A DNA stretch of 18,601 nucleotides from Clostridiales bacterium (GCA_003533505.1 DQGD01000012.1:1-18601); one strand, 5' to 3'. Counted from the stretch's first letter, positions 1 through 8,172 are shown. Notes: a model not told the origin generated them from the letters alone. Made by a program: numbers and translations.

Positions 1-932
1 TCATAATAACAGTTATCATCACCTTTGTAGATATAACTCTCAACGTATTTCTTGCCGAGTTGAGCCTTCTTTTCGGCGCGGATACGTTCGAGCAATACCG
101 CCGCGGGTTTGTCGTTGCTATCCTGCGGAACAAGTTTGCCTTGAATGGCGTATTGCAGAATAGATTTTTTAAGTTTGTCGTAAATCTCGCCGTCAAGTTT
201 CGTCGCCTGTTGTTCAAGTTTATCATATTCGGCAATCAACGGCTCAAACTTTTCAATCTCGGATACAATTCGTTCTTGTTCTGCAAGCGGCGGTAATCCA
301 ATAATCAATGATTTGAACAGGCTTTTATTCAAATGTGGTATAGCGGCTCCGATTTTACTATCTCTGAATACGTCTTTATAAAAATCTAAAATTGTATTGA
401 GATAATGTATATTGAACTCCTTGCTTGCCCCCAGAATTTTGAAAGTGCTACCCATATAGCCACGAAACGGAACATTAAAAACTTCTCCTGAATTTTCACC
501 GTCTACAAGAATAACCTTCGTTTCGCAATCTACAACTTTACCTTCATTCAAATATGCTATATCTGTTTTCCCACGCAAAGTTTTTGCATCCAAATAAGGT
601 AGAGTTTCTCCACTTGTTTTCTTTGTGTCACCCAACCAACAAACCGTCGATAATCTAATATATTCCCACCCGTCGGGCAGGTCAAAGTCTATTTCATCGG
701 TAATATTTTTGACTTCCGAACCTGTCTTCTCATAATAGCAATTATCATCACCTTTGAAGATGACGGAATCGCCTTTATCCTTTTTGATTTTGCCTTCTTT
801 TATCAGGCGTTGCTTTTCGGCGCGGATACGTTCAAGCAAAACGGAGGCAGGCTCGTCGGCAGGATCTTGCGGAACGAGTTTACCTTGAATTGCTAATTGA
901 AGTATGGATTTTCTTAATTGTTCAGCCTTCAT
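1..932 (-). CDS. hsdS: Type I restriction enzyme specificity subunit HsdS (partial)
   Basis: The first 310 codons of a specificity subunit; the reading frame is open at the left edge, so the C-terminal half is missing. HsdS recognises the split DNA target through two target recognition domains (TRDs) and directs HsdM and HsdR. The protein starts with a conserved segment (KSILQLAIQGKLVPQDP, then LLERIRAEK and GDDNCYYE), continues through TRD1 (about residues 70-205), and then shows the typical PPLAEQERIV motif and helical spacer (about 215-240). The conserved segment then recurs (KSILQYAIQGKLVPQDS, LLERIRAEK, GDDNCYYE) up to the window edge, so TRD2 lies outside. The ATG at 932 overlaps the end of hsdM by 11 bases, which implies translational coupling. 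The family assignment is secure; the target sequence cannot be read from the protein. Confidence 0.94.
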   Translation of the reverse strand, partial: MKAEQLRKSILQLAIQGKLVPQDPADEPASVLLERIRAEKQRLIKEGKIKKDKGDSVIFKGDDNCYYEKTGSEVKNITDEIDFDLPDGWEYIRLSTVCWLGDTKKTSGETLPYLDAKTLRGKTDIAYLNEGKVVDCETKVILVDGENSGEVFNVPFRGYMGSTFKILGASKEFNIHYLNTILDFYKDVFRDSKIGAAIPHLNKSLFKSLIIGLPPLAEQERIVSEIEKFEPLIAEYDKLEQQATKLDGEIYDKLKKSILQYAIQGKLVPQDSNDKPAAVLLERIRAEKKAQLGKKYVESYIYKGDDNCYY

Positions 933-2439
933 TTTTACCACCCAAAAGCGCCATAATTTCACCGAGAACTCTATCAATATCAGCATCCAAACTGGCACGC
1001 TTTTCACGGTAATTATTGATTAAGTCTTGCGGAGCGAGAATTTCTTCTTCTTCGTGCGGATAGCCGCAAAGGTCGATATTATAATTGTTATCTTCGATTT
1101 CTTGCAAAGTGTATTTCTTTGCTTTTGGCGCATCGTCAACGATGATTTCTTCACGATCGTTCCACCAATCTATAGCAGGCTGGAAGTGTTCCAACTTCAT
1201 AGGTTTGGTTTTTGAGAAGTTTTTATATCCTTCGGGCATATCAAGGCGATAGAACCACGTTTCCTTCGTCCCGCCGGTTTTATCGAAGAATAAAATATTC
1301 GTAGTAATAGAAGTATACGGCGCAAAAACGCTGTGCGGCATACGAATTACCGTATGGAGATTAAATTCCGACAACAGTTTCTTTTTGATTGCGACTTTTG
1401 CGTTATCCGTACCAAACAAAAATCCGTCGGGAAGAATAACCGCCGCCCGCCCGTTATCTTTCAAGCGATACATAATGACGGACATAAACAAATCAGCCGT
1501 TTCGCTGCTTGCCAAATCGGACGGGAAGTGATTTTTTACGTCCGCCTTTTCGTTTCCGCCGTAAGGGGGATTCATAAGAATTACTTCAAACTTATCCTTA
1601 TCTGTATAATCCAAAACATCTCTTAGAAGTGAATTATCATGGTAGATTCTTGGCATATTGATATCGTGCAACAAAAGATTTGTTACACAAAGCATATACG
1701 GAAACTGTTTCTTTTCGATACCGTAAACGGAATTTTCATAGGCTTCTACGTCATCGGTAGAAGTTTTCTTTTTGTCTAATTCTTTCAGCCAACTGGTTAA
1801 AAATCCGCCTGTGCCGCAAGCAAAGTCCGCAACGTGTTCGCCGATTTGCGGATTTATCATTTTTGCCATAAAATCGGTAACGGCACGTGGAGTGTAAAAC
1901 TCACCGGAAGCACCTGCGCTTTGCAATTCGCGCAAAATCGTTTCGTAAATTTCTCCGAATGCGTGGCTCTCGTTATAATCGCTCAAATCCAATTCGTCGA
2001 TAACGCTAATGACCTGACGGAGTAAAACGCCGTCCTTCATATAGTTGTTCGCATCTTCAAAGGTAGTTCTTACGATTGCTTTCTTTATCGGGGTATCGGT
2101 TGATATTTCGATACCTTTGATAATGACTTCGCCGTCTGAATTTTTGACGTCTTTGCCCTTTAACACGGGGAATAATTTATTATTGACAAAATCAAGAAGC
2201 GCGTCGCCGGTTAAACCTTTTCCGCTTTCGTCGTGTGCCCAATTACGCCAACGGCATTGATCGGGAATAATGGATTCATAATTATCTTCGTCCATTTCCC
2301 AGTCATTCTCTTTGCTGTCATATACTTTCAAAAACAGCATCCAGGCAATCTGTTCTATTCTTTGCGCGTCGCCGTTGATACCCGCGTCATTGCGCATAAT
2401 ATCTCTTACTCTTTTGACAAATCCAGATACGTTACTCAT
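922..2439 (-). CDS. hsdM: Type I restriction enzyme methyltransferase subunit HsdM
   Basis: An N6-adenine DNA methyltransferase of 505 residues, a normal HsdM length. It has an N-terminal helical HsdM domain (about 5-150), a GEFYTPR segment (179-185) leading into the SAM-binding motif DFACGTGG (205-212), and the catalytic NPPY motif (290-293). With HsdS it methylates the recognition site, which protects host DNA and allows HsdR to tell unmodified DNA apart. The start lies 3 bases after the hsdR stop and has only a weak upstream Shine-Dalgarno, so it is probably translated by coupling to hsdR. All motifs are intact, so an active enzyme is expected. Confidence 0.97.
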   Translation of the reverse strand: MSNVSGFVKRVRDIMRNDAGINGDAQRIEQIAWMLFLKVYDSKENDWEMDEDNYESIIPDQCRWRNWAHDESGKGLTGDALLDFVNNKLFPVLKGKDVKNSDGEVIIKGIEISTDTPIKKAIVRTTFEDANNYMKDGVLLRQVISVIDELDLSDYNESHAFGEIYETILRELQSAGASGEFYTPRAVTDFMAKMINPQIGEHVADFACGTGGFLTSWLKELDKKKTSTDDVEAYENSVYGIEKKQFPYMLCVTNLLLHDINMPRIYHDNSLLRDVLDYTDKDKFEVILMNPPYGGNEKADVKNHFPSDLASSETADLFMSVIMYRLKDNGRAAVILPDGFLFGTDNAKVAIKKKLLSEFNLHTVIRMPHSVFAPYTSITTNILFFDKTGGTKETWFYRLDMPEGYKNFSKTKPMKLEHFQPAIDWWNDREEIIVDDAPKAKKYTLQEIEDNNYNIDLCGYPHEEEEILAPQDLINNYREKRASLDADIDRVLGEIMALLGGKNEG

Positions 2440-2442
2440 TTG

Positions 2443-4812
2443 TTATGCTACCGCCTTGTAAATTTCTTGTTTTAATAGTCTGACTGCTTCGAGATAACCT
2501 TCTTTGCCACCGAAAAGTTGAGCGATTTTTGAAGGCTTACCGAACTTAGTGAAAGGATCGAGTTTCAGCACGTCGGTATCTTCGATTTCGTATATACTGC
2601 TGTCGGCATACTTATCTAGAAGCGCATTCAAAACTTCTCGCGCTGCTTCGCCATATTTACCGAAAACATTGCGTTTTTTAACGTTTTCGGCACGTTCTTT
2701 CCTTGTGAGCGGCTTTTGATTGTAAGCAACGTGGCAAATAAAATCGAAATCATCCACGTCGGACATATTTTCGTCCGCTTTTACTTTGTCAAGGTCAATG
2801 CCTTTTTGCAAGAATAACTCGTAAATTTTTTCTTTCTTTTCTTCCGCGCTCCACGACGAAATGAAATCGCTTAACGTTGCAAATTCGCCGAAAATATTTG
2901 CTTTGGTGTAGTCGATAATGCTTTCCTGTCGCAACAGTTTTCCGTCTACGTCGTAAATAGACACGACTTTTTGCAAGACCTGAACTCTGCAACCACGATT
3001 ATCGACAACCCATTTATGTTTAGGCGGCATAGGCGGAGGTGGCGGTGGATCAATTACTGTTCCGCCCGGCGGATCAGGTGGAGTAACGTGTACGAAATTT
3101 TCATCTTGTTCCACAGGGCCGTCCCAATCGGGATCGGCAAAAAGTCTTGTAACGCCGCGGAAATCCATTATCATAAAATGCGTCTTTCCGTCTTGCTCTC
3201 TGATTCGTGTGCCGCGACCGATAATTTGCTTGAATTCCGTCATAGAGTTAATCATTTCGTCTAAAACGATCAGCTTTACCATTTTACAGTCGGCGCCGGT
3301 CGAAAGCAATTTTGAAGTCGTTGCAATTACGGGATATTTTGCGGAAACAGAGATAAAATAATCCAGTTTGCTTTTGCCGTAATCGTCGCTGCCCGTAATA
3401 CGCACTACATAATCGGGATTTTTTGCAATCATATCAGCATTGCAATTTGTGAGAGCAACGCGCATACGCTCGGCGGCATCTTCGGTGGCACAGAAAACGA
3501 TAGTCTTCGCCATACGCTCGGTTGCTTTGAGATAATTCGTAACTTCTCGCGCAACCATATTGATTCTGTCCTGAATAATAATTTTATAGTCGAAATCGCT
3601 GTTGTTGTAAATACGGTCTTCTATTTCATAGCCGTAAATATCGACTTGTCCTTTTCTCGGTCTCCAACCGTCGCCGATATCGGATTTTACGTTGATAACC
3701 TTGAATGGGGCAAGAAATCCGTCGGCGATGCCTTCTTTAAGGCTATAAATATAAACAGGTTCGCCAAAATAGTCGATATTGGAAATCGACTGCGTTTCTT
3801 TCGGTGTGGCAGTCATACCGATTTGTGTGGCAGAAGAAAAATATTCCAAAATTTTACGCCAACGGCTGTTTTCTTTTGCCGAGCCGCGATGACACTCGTC
3901 AACGATAATCAAATCGAAGAAGTCTTTATCAAAAAGTTTGCTGTACCTTGCAAGCACTTCTTCGTCGCTTTCGTCATCATCTTCTTTTTTGTTGCCTGCG
4001 AGTTGCTGATACAGCGAAAAATAGACCTGATACGATGCGATTGTCGTGCGGTCGTCCTTAAGGAAATTGATTTTATGTATTACTTTTCCCAACGGTTTGA
4101 AATCGCCGCCGATTGTCTGGTCAATAAGATTGTTTCTATCGGCAAGATAAAGGATTTTTTGTTTCGCGCCCGTTTGCAAAAGACGATAAACGATCTGAAA
4201 AGCGGTGTATGTTTTACCTGTGCCGGTAGCCATAACGAGCAATAGACGATTTTTGCCTTTTGCGATTGCGTCCAACGTACGATTTACGGCGTTTCTTTGG
4301 TAATATCTCGGAGGATATGTCGTCTGACTTGTATAAAACGGTTGATTGATAAAGGACAATTCCGTCTTTGACAACCCGCTACCGTCGTTTATTTCGGCAG
4401 CGTATCTTGCGTATAATTCATCGGGAGTAGGAAATTCTTCAAGAGAAATTTCTCTTTCAACGCCGGTTAAAAAATCAAATTCCTGAAAACCGTCGCCGTT
4501 GGAACTGTAAGCAAATTTTACGTCGAGCATTTCAGCGTATAATTTTGCCTGTTGCATACCGAAAGAAATGCTATGGTTATTATCCTTTGCTTCCACCACG
4601 GCAAGCGGGTTTGCACTATTAAGATACAAAATGTAATCGGCTTTTTTCGGCGCTTCTCTGGACGCGATATTACCTTTCAGATTGATTCGTCCGTCGGTAA
4701 TTTTCGTTTCCATCGTAATTTTGCCGTCCCAGCCTTTTGCCTTTATCGCCGGTGTGATGAAGTTTAATTTTATATCTTCTTCGGTCATTTGCTTTTTATC
4801 TAAAATGCTCAT
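2443..4812 (-). CDS. hsdR: Type I restriction enzyme endonuclease/translocase subunit HsdR
   Basis: An ATP-driven DNA translocase and nuclease of 789 residues, of the shorter EcoEI-like class. The N-terminal PD-(D/E)xK nuclease is visible as D59 and then E74-A-K76 in VVEAK. The superfamily 2 helicase core has ATGTGKT (195-201), DECH (305-308), a MTATP motif and, in the second RecA domain, IIGRGTRIRE. A proline-rich linker containing a run of six prolines separates the helicase core from the C-terminal domain that docks on HsdM/HsdS. The start has a strong AAGGAGG seven bases upstream. It lies 62 bp behind the TIR-like gene, with a perfect hairpin in the gap. All catalytic motifs are intact. 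Confidence 0.97.
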   Translation of the reverse strand: MSILDKKQMTEEDIKLNFITPAIKAKGWDGKITMETKITDGRINLKGNIASREAPKKADYILYLNSANPLAVVEAKDNNHSISFGMQQAKLYAEMLDVKFAYSSNGDGFQEFDFLTGVEREISLEEFPTPDELYARYAAEINDGSGLSKTELSFINQPFYTSQTTYPPRYYQRNAVNRTLDAIAKGKNRLLLVMATGTGKTYTAFQIVYRLLQTGAKQKILYLADRNNLIDQTIGGDFKPLGKVIHKINFLKDDRTTIASYQVYFSLYQQLAGNKKEDDDESDEEVLARYSKLFDKDFFDLIIVDECHRGSAKENSRWRKILEYFSSATQIGMTATPKETQSISNIDYFGEPVYIYSLKEGIADGFLAPFKVINVKSDIGDGWRPRKGQVDIYGYEIEDRIYNNSDFDYKIIIQDRINMVAREVTNYLKATERMAKTIVFCATEDAAERMRVALTNCNADMIAKNPDYVVRITGSDDYGKSKLDYFISVSAKYPVIATTSKLLSTGADCKMVKLIVLDEMINSMTEFKQIIGRGTRIREQDGKTHFMIMDFRGVTRLFADPDWDGPVEQDENFVHVTPPDPPGGTVIDPPPPPPMPPKHKWVVDNRGCRVQVLQKVVSIYDVDGKLLRQESIIDYTKANIFGEFATLSDFISSWSAEEKKEKIYELFLQKGIDLDKVKADENMSDVDDFDFICHVAYNQKPLTRKERAENVKKRNVFGKYGEAAREVLNALLDKYADSSIYEIEDTDVLKLDPFTKFGKPSKIAQLFGGKEGYLEAVRLLKQEIYKAVA

Positions 4813-4835
4813 TTACTCCTCCTTGAATCGTTATG

Positions 4836-4857
4836 TTCCGATAATCTTTTATCGGAA
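4836..4857 (-). other. Perfect 9-bp hairpin between TIR gene and hsdR
   Basis: TTCCGATAA and TTATCGGAA form a perfect 9-bp inverted repeat around a four-base loop, in the only sizeable gap of the leftward operon. No T tract follows on either strand, so it is not a standard intrinsic terminator. It could be an RNA processing or stabilising hairpin that sets the ratio of Thoeris to restriction proteins, or an operator. The structure is seen directly; the role is inferred. Confidence 0.55.
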
Positions 4858-4874
4858 GTTGATGAGTAAAAAAA

Positions 4875-5261
4875 TTATCTGCCCCCGTTTATCAATGCTT
4901 TCAGGTTATCCCAAGTCCATTTATAAATTTTATCAGAAGCATTTGCACCTAAAGGTTTAACAACATTGCCATCAGCACGTCCACATAGAAAGAAATAAGG
5001 AATTCCCTCTTCTTGTGTGATTGTCAGTTCGGCACTTACACCTCGCGCTGTATCTGTATGTTTTCCGCAAATTACAATGACAACATCACATTGCCGAATT
5101 CGTTGTCGAGCATAATATTTCCAATTCCCATCAATCGCTTGTTTGATTGACATATCGTTAATAGAAAAGGGGGAATCTGGATTTTTGGATTGTCCTATCA
5201 ATGCTTGCTTTAATTCCTCATCATGATCATAGTCAAAACTAATAAAAGCGCGTTTTTTCAT
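4875..5261 (-). CDS. thsB: TIR-like (DUF1863/MTH538-type) protein, predicted Thoeris ThsB signal synthase
   Basis: A single-domain protein of 128 residues. It opens with FISFDYDHDE (6-15), the first strand of the Thoeris-type TIR-like fold, followed by GQSKNPDSPF (23-32), VVIVICGKHT (60-69), the helix GVSAEL with candidate catalytic E78, and the family's C-terminal DKIYKWTWDNLKALI (110-124). In Thoeris defence, ThsB proteins sense phage infection and convert NAD into a cyclic ADP-ribose-type signal that activates an effector. The gene starts 12 bases after the caspase-like gene with a good AAGGAG site, so the two are co-translated partners. The TIR-like fold is well supported; enzymatic activity and the exact signal molecule are inferred from the neighbour. 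The symbol thsB follows Thoeris usage for this family. Confidence 0.9.
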   Translation of the reverse strand: MKKRAFISFDYDHDEELKQALIGQSKNPDSPFSINDMSIKQAIDGNWKYYARQRIRQCDVVIVICGKHTDTARGVSAELTITQEEGIPYFFLCGRADGNVVKPLGANASDKIYKWTWDNLKALINGGR

Positions 5262-5273
5262 TTGTGTATCTCC

Positions 5274-6230
5274 TTAAATTCGATTATTTTTTACTAAATT
5301 CCAATAATGTACGCCCAAAGCTGTTAATTTGCAGGATTTACTATTCATCGCAGCATAGTACATGTGCGTTTCTCCCACCGGAACAACCAAATTTACGTGC
5401 ACCATATTTTGCAGAATTCTGAAAATTTTTGTATGCTCAGATTGTGCGAATTCGCAATCTGGTTCATATGATGGATTAAGGGTGAAGCTTTCAGAAGGAT
5501 TTTTAAAGATATTTGTAATTTCCCTTAAATCATCATAACTGATCGATGGGTATATCTGACGCAAGCAAACAAACTGTTCGACATTTGTTTTGAAAACTGG
5601 ACGTTGAGACCAAGACCCCAAAGATTGATCTATATGAGCATAAACACTTCCTGGTGTGATTTGTCCTAATATGTTCGCTCCGCTTCCATTTAGGGCATCG
5701 ACAAACAACTGTGTAAACACACCGTGGTGCGCATTTTCAAGTGCATATTGTCCTTTTGTACAAGCACTTAATATTGTGACTCCTTCTCCGATAATAGAAT
5801 TCCCACTGAAATATCTATCATCGCCTGCGGCACCGGCATGACAACAATCAAAAATCAGTATTTTATTTTTTACCTTAGATCTATTACACCATTGCATAAT
5901 ATCATCCATTTTTATCCCATTGCGTCCTGGCAATTGAGTATCTGAAGGAATAATATAGCCATTATTATCTTCTGTGTATCCATGCCCAGAAAAATAAAAT
6001 AATGCAATTTCGTCATTTCCAGAAAATAGTTCCTTAATTGCTTCTTCCAATTCATTTTTTGTTACAATGTTATTTTCTGATGTGGCAGTCATAACTTTTA
6101 CATCGAAATTCAATGTACCGTCGGCATTCCGAGCTAACACATTTGCAACATCGTGTGCATCATTTACACAACCAGTCAAGTCTGATATGTTTAAATAATT
6201 ATCGATCCCCACTATTAATGCTTTTTTCAT
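5274..6230 (-). CDS. Caspase-like (peptidase C14) protease, predicted type IV Thoeris effector
   Basis: A protein of 318 residues. The N-terminal caspase-hemoglobinase fold covers about 1-220: ALIVGIDNY (4-12), the catalytic histidine H83 in YFSGHG, the catalytic cysteine C130 in DCCHAG, an SAC..GQ.A.E segment (155-165) and GVFTQLFVDAL (170-180). The remaining hundred residues form a separate C-terminal region ending in a winged-helix-like stretch (TALGVHYWNLV), a candidate for the part that senses the nucleotide signal. It is the upstream partner of the TIR-like gene (12-bp gap) and has its own AAGGGG site. TIR plus caspase-like protease is the gene pair of type IV Thoeris, where the activated protease degrades cell proteins and aborts infection. 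No signal peptide or membrane segment is seen, so it is cytosolic. Both catalytic residues are present. Confidence 0.92.
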   Translation of the reverse strand: MKKALIVGIDNYLNISDLTGCVNDAHDVANVLARNADGTLNFDVKVMTATSENNIVTKNELEEAIKELFSGNDEIALFYFSGHGYTEDNNGYIIPSDTQLPGRNGIKMDDIMQWCNRSKVKNKILIFDCCHAGAAGDDRYFSGNSIIGEGVTILSACTKGQYALENAHHGVFTQLFVDALNGSGANILGQITPGSVYAHIDQSLGSWSQRPVFKTNVEQFVCLRQIYPSISYDDLREITNIFKNPSESFTLNPSYEPDCEFAQSEHTKIFRILQNMVHVNLVVPVGETHMYYAAMNSKSCKLTALGVHYWNLVKNNRI

Positions 6231-6245
6231 ATAACAACCCCTTTG

Positions 6246-7076
6246 TTATTTTCTAAAAATCTCGTCCAATGTTTTTCCGTCCTTGTTTTTCCATTCTGTC
6301 CAACCGTTTGTTGAACCGCCGAGAATAAAATCGCTTGCACCGCTCGGCGTATTAAACTCCAATGTTGTTTTCAGGATATAAATGCCGTTCTCCGATTCAA
6401 TATCGCTATTAGATTGCAATTCCGTTCTTTGTTTATTGTATTTTTCAAGATTTGTAGGCTTAATCATGTTGATTTGAGAGCCTTGTAATACTTGAAATTT
6501 GTCCCCATCATATACGCCGTAAGCGAGAATACCGTTTCTCGTTGTGTGGAATATCTCACGATTATCTTTACTCTGTTTTGCATCGTCCATTTTATACCCG
6601 AGAGTAGCCATTACGAATTGAATTTCATCATAGACTTCTTCGATAGAGGGCAGATCGTATTCGTCAATTTCATATTTAGGACGAACAGAGTTTTCTACTT
6701 TATATCGCTTTGACTCGTGTGCTTTAATGATGGCATATTCTTCAAGTCCGCTTATCATATCGAGAGAAAACGTCTTATTATCGGCAAGAAACATAATAGC
6801 CTTATTCCAAAAATCTTTTGAACGATTGTGATCGTCGAGCCGAGTAACGCCGTTCCGTGTCTGTCCGATATAAATTTGAGCAATCTTATTTTCGTCGTTT
6901 TCATTAATTAAATAGTATATTCCCGGTCTTGTAATTCCCAAAATTTTCTTTGCTTCCGAAAGCAACGGGCGTGGAATAACGTATGTGGTTATCGTAGATA
7001 AATGGCGACGGATAGAACGGATACCATCGGGTTGTCCGTTATAATATATCGTTTCAAGTTTCTTGCTTATAGACAT
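6246..7076 (-). CDS. GIY-YIG nuclease family protein with C-terminal DUF4357
   Basis: A protein of 276 residues. The N-terminal part (about 8-45) contains NGQPDGIR and VIPRPLL, a segment usual in GIY-YIG proteins of this type. The nuclease core follows with PGIYYLI (51-57), YIGQT (69-73), R79 as candidate catalytic arginine and the helix LEEYAIIKA, in which E112 or E113 is the likely metal-binding glutamate. The C-terminal region (about 215-275, ending GGSTNGWTEWKNKDGKTLDE) matches the DUF4357 pattern. Such proteins are frequent next to type I restriction systems and other defence genes; their substrate is not firmly known. It has an AAGGGGG site, 12 bp after the XRE gene and 15 bp before the caspase-like gene, so it is part of the operon and may be an accessory nuclease or an independent defence protein. 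Confidence 0.88.
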   Translation of the reverse strand: MSISKKLETIYYNGQPDGIRSIRRHLSTITTYVIPRPLLSEAKKILGITRPGIYYLINENDENKIAQIYIGQTRNGVTRLDDHNRSKDFWNKAIMFLADNKTFSLDMISGLEEYAIIKAHESKRYKVENSVRPKYEIDEYDLPSIEEVYDEIQFVMATLGYKMDDAKQSKDNREIFHTTRNGILAYGVYDGDKFQVLQGSQINMIKPTNLEKYNKQRTELQSNSDIESENGIYILKTTLEFNTPSGASDFILGGSTNGWTEWKNKDGKTLDEIFRK

Positions 7077-7088
7077 ATCTATTCCCCC

Positions 7089-7280
7089 TTATTCCTCAAA
7101 CTTAATACCTTTGCTTTCGCAAAACGCGTAAAATTTGCCTTGCGATACGATTTGCGGTTCACGATTATCTTTTTCCCAACGGCAAATTGTCGCATAAGAC
7201 ACGCCGAGTTCTTTTGCCAACGCTTCTTGCGTTAAAAGAAGTTTCATCCTTGCATATTTTACTTTTTCAGAAAATTTCAT
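7089..7280 (-). CDS. Small XRE-family helix-turn-helix regulator
   Basis: A protein of 63 residues that is almost entirely one HTH_3/XRE DNA-binding domain: TQEALAKELGVSYATICRWEKDNREP (two recognition helices at about 17-40), with a short C-terminal helix. The ATG at 7280 is chosen because GAGGTG lies just before it; a second possible ATG at 7292 overlaps the stop of the KilA-N gene as ATGA and would add four residues. Small stand-alone XRE proteins at the head of defence operons usually repress their own promoter, so this is the best candidate regulator of the leftward operon. The target operator was not identified. Confidence 0.9.
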   Translation of the reverse strand: MKFSEKVKYARMKLLLTQEALAKELGVSYATICRWEKDNREPQIVSQGKFYAFCESKGIKFEE

Positions 7281-7288
7281 TTTACACC

Positions 7289-8113
7289 TCATTGTTCGTC
7301 CGAGCCGTCGGGCAGTTTAAGCGGTTCTTCCGCCAAAACTTTCATTTGTCGAATTGCCGCTTTATTCAGCTCGATAAGCCTTTCTTGCTGGCTTATGCCG
7401 TTATCTATCAAATACGCGTTCAAGTTTTCAAGATTGGAAAGACATACAAGTTGCGAAACTTCCGCATAATCGCGCATATTGCCTTTTTTATCGGGATTTT
7501 GCTCTCGCCACTGCTTTGCGGTCATACCGAAAAGCGCAACGTTCAGAACGTCCGCTTCGCTTGCGTAAACAAACGACGCTTGTTCTTTTGTAATTTCAAG
7601 CGGAATAATGATGTTATCTTTGATCGCGTCGGTATGTATGCGGTAATTGATTTTTGCAAGTTCTCGCTTAACCGTCCAACCGAGTTGTTTCTGTTCGTCG
7701 GCTTTCAGGCGCTGAAACTCTTTGATAATGTATAAATTGATTTCGGGCGAAATCCAGGACGCGAATTGCAGAGCAATATCCTTGTGTGCGTATGTGCCGC
7801 CGTTATATTTCCCGGCTTTGGAAATAATACCGATGGCATTTACGCCGTCGATCCATTTCTTCGGAGTCATTGTAAAATAGTTGTGTCCGGCTTCGCTTCT
7901 AAACGTATCGAATTCGACACGGTTAAAATTTGGATTATTCAATTGCTCCCACAACCCTATATATTGAATTGTATCGATCCTGCGCATCCAATTCTGTATG
8001 ACAAATCGTGGATCTTCAGGATTTTTATATTTTGCAATATCCGTAAGAGAGAAATAATCGTCTTTGTTGATATGGATTTCCTGATCCAATACAGTAATTT
8101 CTTTGTTCTTCAT
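7289..8113 (-). CDS. KilA-N domain protein
   Basis: A protein of 274 residues from the chosen ATG at 8113, which has AAAGG about nine bases upstream. An in-frame ATG at 8155 falls inside the promoter and another at 8131 sits almost at the predicted transcription start, so both are rejected. The KilA-N domain covers about residues 15-140: DYFSLTDIAKY, IQNWMR, TIQYIGLWE, then the conserved GKYNGGTYAHKDIALQFASW and the helix IKEFQRLK. KilA-N is a DNA-binding domain common in phages, large DNA viruses and bacterial mobile or defence loci. The C-terminal half (about 145-274) is helical and not recognised. It is first in the operon and overlaps the XRE gene, so a regulatory or DNA-sensing role is plausible but unproven. 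Confidence 0.88.
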   Translation of the reverse strand: MKNKEITVLDQEIHINKDDYFSLTDIAKYKNPEDPRFVIQNWMRRIDTIQYIGLWEQLNNPNFNRVEFDTFRSEAGHNYFTMTPKKWIDGVNAIGIISKAGKYNGGTYAHKDIALQFASWISPEINLYIIKEFQRLKADEQKQLGWTVKRELAKINYRIHTDAIKDNIIIPLEITKEQASFVYASEADVLNVALFGMTAKQWREQNPDKKGNMRDYAEVSQLVCLSNLENLNAYLIDNGISQQERLIELNKAAIRQMKVLAEEPLKLPDGSDEQ

Positions 8114-8143
8114 TACTTTGCGACCTTTCATAAATTTTATTAT

Positions 8144-8172
8144 ATTATAACACATTTTGACAGAATAATCAA
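8144..8172 (-). promoter_or_regulatory. Sigma-70-type promoter of the leftward defence operon
   Basis: On the minus strand, TTGATT (8167-8172) and TATAAT (8144-8149) are separated by exactly 17 bases, and a TG one base before the -10 makes it an extended -10 promoter. Transcription should begin near 8137, about 25 bases before the KilA-N start codon. No other comparably good promoter was noticed within the operon, although this was an inspection by eye. Confidence 0.85.

Noticed and set aside
8114..8155. Upstream ATG codons for the KilA-N protein at 8155 and 8131.
   Set aside because: The first lies in the promoter and the second almost at the predicted transcription start; ATG 8113 has a spaced ribosome site.
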